The notes under the pieces were generated by a model. The model was not told where the DNA came from and searched no databases. It saw only the letters and a program-made list of their open reading frames with translations. Shown in pieces: positions 31,382-33,096 of a stretch of DNA of 33,096 nt (positions within the stretch are counted from its first letter, which is position 1; each line of letters begins with the position of its first letter). The position numbers and the translations under genes are program-made. The DNA is from Methanobacteriota archaeon (GTDB taxonomy: Archaea; Thermoplasmatota; Thermoplasmata; RBG-16-68-12): positions 1-33,096 of the forward strand of contig VBMN01000077.1 in the NCBI GenBank assembly GCA_005878385.1, in the 5' to 3' direction.

Positions 31382-33096
31382 ATGGGAGAGCCGACGCTGA
31401 AGGAGAAAGCATGGGAGCCTTCCCTCGAGGAAGGGGTCCTCGCGGCGTGGAAGGTAGACCCCGATCTGTACCGATTCGCTCCCGAGCGCGGACAGGCCGT
31501 CTACGTGATCGACACGCCTCCGCCGTATCCGAGCGGTTCGTGGCACGTCGGGGCGGTCATGGCCTATTCGATGATCGACATGATCGCACGGTCGCAGCGC
31601 ATGCTTGGTCGCGCGGTGCTCTTCCCATTCGGACTCGACCGGAATGGGATCAACCTCGAGCGGACGGTCGAGAAGAGGACCGGGAAACCGCTCCACCGCT
31701 GGGACCGGGAAGCGTTCATCGCGGAGTGCCGGAAGGAGATCGAGGCGATCGGGAACGGTCTCCTCGAGCTCGCAATCCGGGTCGGGATGTCCGCGGACTT
31801 CGCACGCACGTACTACACGGACTCCGACGAATACCGCGCCTTTAGTCAAGCGATCTTCCTCGAGCTGTGGCCCAAGGGTCTGTTCTACCGCGGGGAACGC
31901 CCGACCTTCTGGTGTCCCGTGTGCGAGACGCCCCTTGCGGAGGCCGACATCGAATACGAGGAGCGGGCCTCGAGCCTCGTGTGGATGAAGTTTCCCCTTC
32001 CCACGGGAGGCGAGATCAAGATCGCAACGACGCGGCCCGAGCTGCTCGCGGCCTGCCGCGCGGTGATGGTCCATCCGGACGATGAGCGGTACCGCAATCT
32101 GCACGGGAAAAAGGCCCGTGTGCCTCTGTACGGCCACGACGTGCCGATCGTCCCGCATCCAAGCGCAAAGCCGGAGTTCGGGAGTGGGGCCGCGATGGTC
32201 TGCTCCTACGGAGACATGGTCGACCTCGCGATGTTCCGCGAGCTGCGTCTGGAGCCGCTCAAGGCGATCGACGAAACGGGACGGATGACGGAAGCGGCCG
32301 GCTTCCTAAAGGGCCTGAAAGTCGACGCCGCACGCGAGAAGGCGATCGACGAGCTCCGGGTTCGCGGTGCCCTCGACAAGGTCGAGCCGATCCAGCACCA
32401 GACCCCGATCTGTTCGCGGTCCCTGAATCCGATCGAGTTCATCTCCTCGGACGCATGGTACCTGAAGCAGCTCGACTTCCGAGAGGATCTGAAACGGCTC
32501 GCGCACGAAATGGACTTCCGGCCCACCCGGCATCGGCAGTTACTCCTCGACTGGATGGAGAGCCTGACGATCGACTGGCCGATCTCCCGGCGTCGGTTCT
32601 ATCACACTGAGATCCCGCTCTGGTATTGCAAGAAGTGCGGCGAGGCGCTCGCGCCGCCTCCCGGAAAATACTACCGGCCCTGGAAGGACCCGGCGCCGTT
32701 TTCGAAGTGTCCGAAGTGTAGCTCGAAGGAGTTCGTCGGCGAGGACCGCGTCTTCGATACCTGGATGGACTCGAGCGTGTCGAATCTGTTCCTCACCCGC
32801 TATCGGTCGGACCCGACATTCTTCAAAGCGAACTTTCCGGTGTCCCTCCGTTGCCAAGGACGCGAGATCGTCCGCACTTGGCTCTACTATACGACACTGA
32901 AGTCTTGGTTGGTGAAGCAATCGAAGCCGTTCCACCGCGTTTTCATCCACGGCCTCGGCCTCGACGCTCGGGGTCGCGCGATGCACCGTACCCTCGGGAA
33001 TGTCATCGATCCCTGGCCTTTGATCAAGAAGCACGGCGCGGACGCGATGCGCATCTTCGTCGCGAGTGAGACGAACCCGGGGGACGACTTCCGGAT
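31382..33096 (+). CDS. valS: Valyl-tRNA synthetase, N-terminal part (runs off the window)
   Basis: ValRS charges tRNA-Val and edits misactivated threonine. The first 571 codons are visible. The HIGH-type motif is PSGSWHVG (H55, G57). The editing domain (ATTRPELLAACRAVMVHPDDERY) follows, and two Cys-pair modules appear: a lone CPVC before it (in TFWCPVCETPLAEADIEYEE, shown in part) and a CKKC...CPKC zinc knuckle later. FDTWMDSSVS is a class-I core feature. The KMSKS position reads AMHRTLGN (533-540), lacking both Lys residues. The sequence resembles archaeal-type ValRS; the ATG at 31382 is about 31 bases after a TATA-like element. The anticodon-binding domain lies beyond the right edge. Confidence 0.92.
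   Translation, partial: MGEPTLKEKAWEPSLEEGVLAAWKVDPDLYRFAPERGQAVYVIDTPPPYPSGSWHVGAVMAYSMIDMIARSQRMLGRAVLFPFGLDRNGINLERTVEKRTGKPLHRWDREAFIAECRKEIEAIGNGLLELAIRVGMSADFARTYYTDSDEYRAFSQAIFLELWPKGLFYRGERPTFWCPVCETPLAEADIEYEERASSLVWMKFPLPTGGEIKIATTRPELLAACRAVMVHPDDERYRNLHGKKARVPLYGHDVPIVPHPSAKPEFGSGAAMVCSYGDMVDLAMFRELRLEPLKAIDETGRMTEAAGFLKGLKVDAAREKAIDELRVRGALDKVEPIQHQTPICSRSLNPIEFISSDAWYLKQLDFREDLKRLAHEMDFRPTRHRQLLLDWMESLTIDWPISRRRFYHTEIPLWYCKKCGEALAPPPGKYYRPWKDPAPFSKCPKCSSKEFVGEDRVFDTWMDSSVSNLFLTRYRSDPTFFKANFPVSLRCQGREIVRTWLYYTTLKSWLVKQSKPFHRVFIHGLGLDARGRAMHRTLGNVIDPWPLIKKHGADAMRIFVASETNPGDDFR

Noticed and set aside
1-33096. CRISPR arrays, insertion sequences or prophage genes
   Set aside because: No regular repeats, transposase, integrase or phage-type genes seen; the SDR is the only gene that looks foreign.

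Overview
This is a GC-rich archaeal chromosome segment, most likely from an uncultivated euryarchaeon of the Thermoplasmata type. The evidence for Archaea is transcription factor B, a Cdc6/Orc1 initiator, the small subunit of the D-family DNA polymerase, a tRNA-splicing endonuclease, an archaeal pilin-type membrane anchor, a lysine-free (Ser/His/Asp) signal peptidase, and TATA-type promoters. Lineage placement is inference. I found 32 protein genes (one runs off the right edge) and no tRNA, rRNA, CRISPR array or insertion sequence.

Layout. 1-9300: TFB, a small membrane protein, a PhzF-like isomerase divergent from an aminotransferase, a YtcJ-like amidohydrolase coupled to the aminotransferase, a DUF1028 protein, a HAD hydrolase, a DUF72 protein and EndA. 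9400-12700: an archaeal HTH regulator coupled to a TraB-like protein, then a large pilin-anchored surface protein. 12800-17300: a bacterial-looking SDR dehydrogenase, a winged-helix/STAND ATPase, a GAF-PAS sensor, small membrane and conserved hypothetical proteins, and a DUF835 protein. 17400-19430: a CPBP intramembrane protease with zinc ribbons at both ends. 19420-24750: an information-processing block with a UPF0201 protein, PolD small subunit, phosphoesterase, signal peptidase and Cdc6/Orc1, followed by a 346-bp gap with inverted repeats that is a candidate replication origin or RNA locus. 24750-33096: a PH-like membrane protein, NAD synthetase, a methyltransferase, a MacB-like ABC exporter pair, a GNAT acetyltransferase and the first part of valyl-tRNA synthetase.

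Genome style. Genes alternate strand almost one by one, so most transcripts appear to carry one gene. Convergent genes often overlap at their stop codons. About fifteen starts lie roughly 24-40 bases after the centre of a TATA-like element, which points to mostly leaderless or short-leader transcripts and was used to choose several GTG or internal ATG starts. Clear multi-gene units are few: aminotransferase-amidohydrolase, HTH regulator-TraB-like, and the ABC pair.

No single complete novel multi-gene system stands out. The most interesting items are the zinc-ribbon-flanked intramembrane protease, the region upstream of cdc6, the winged-helix STAND ATPase, and a repeated inverted-repeat element found near two distant genes.
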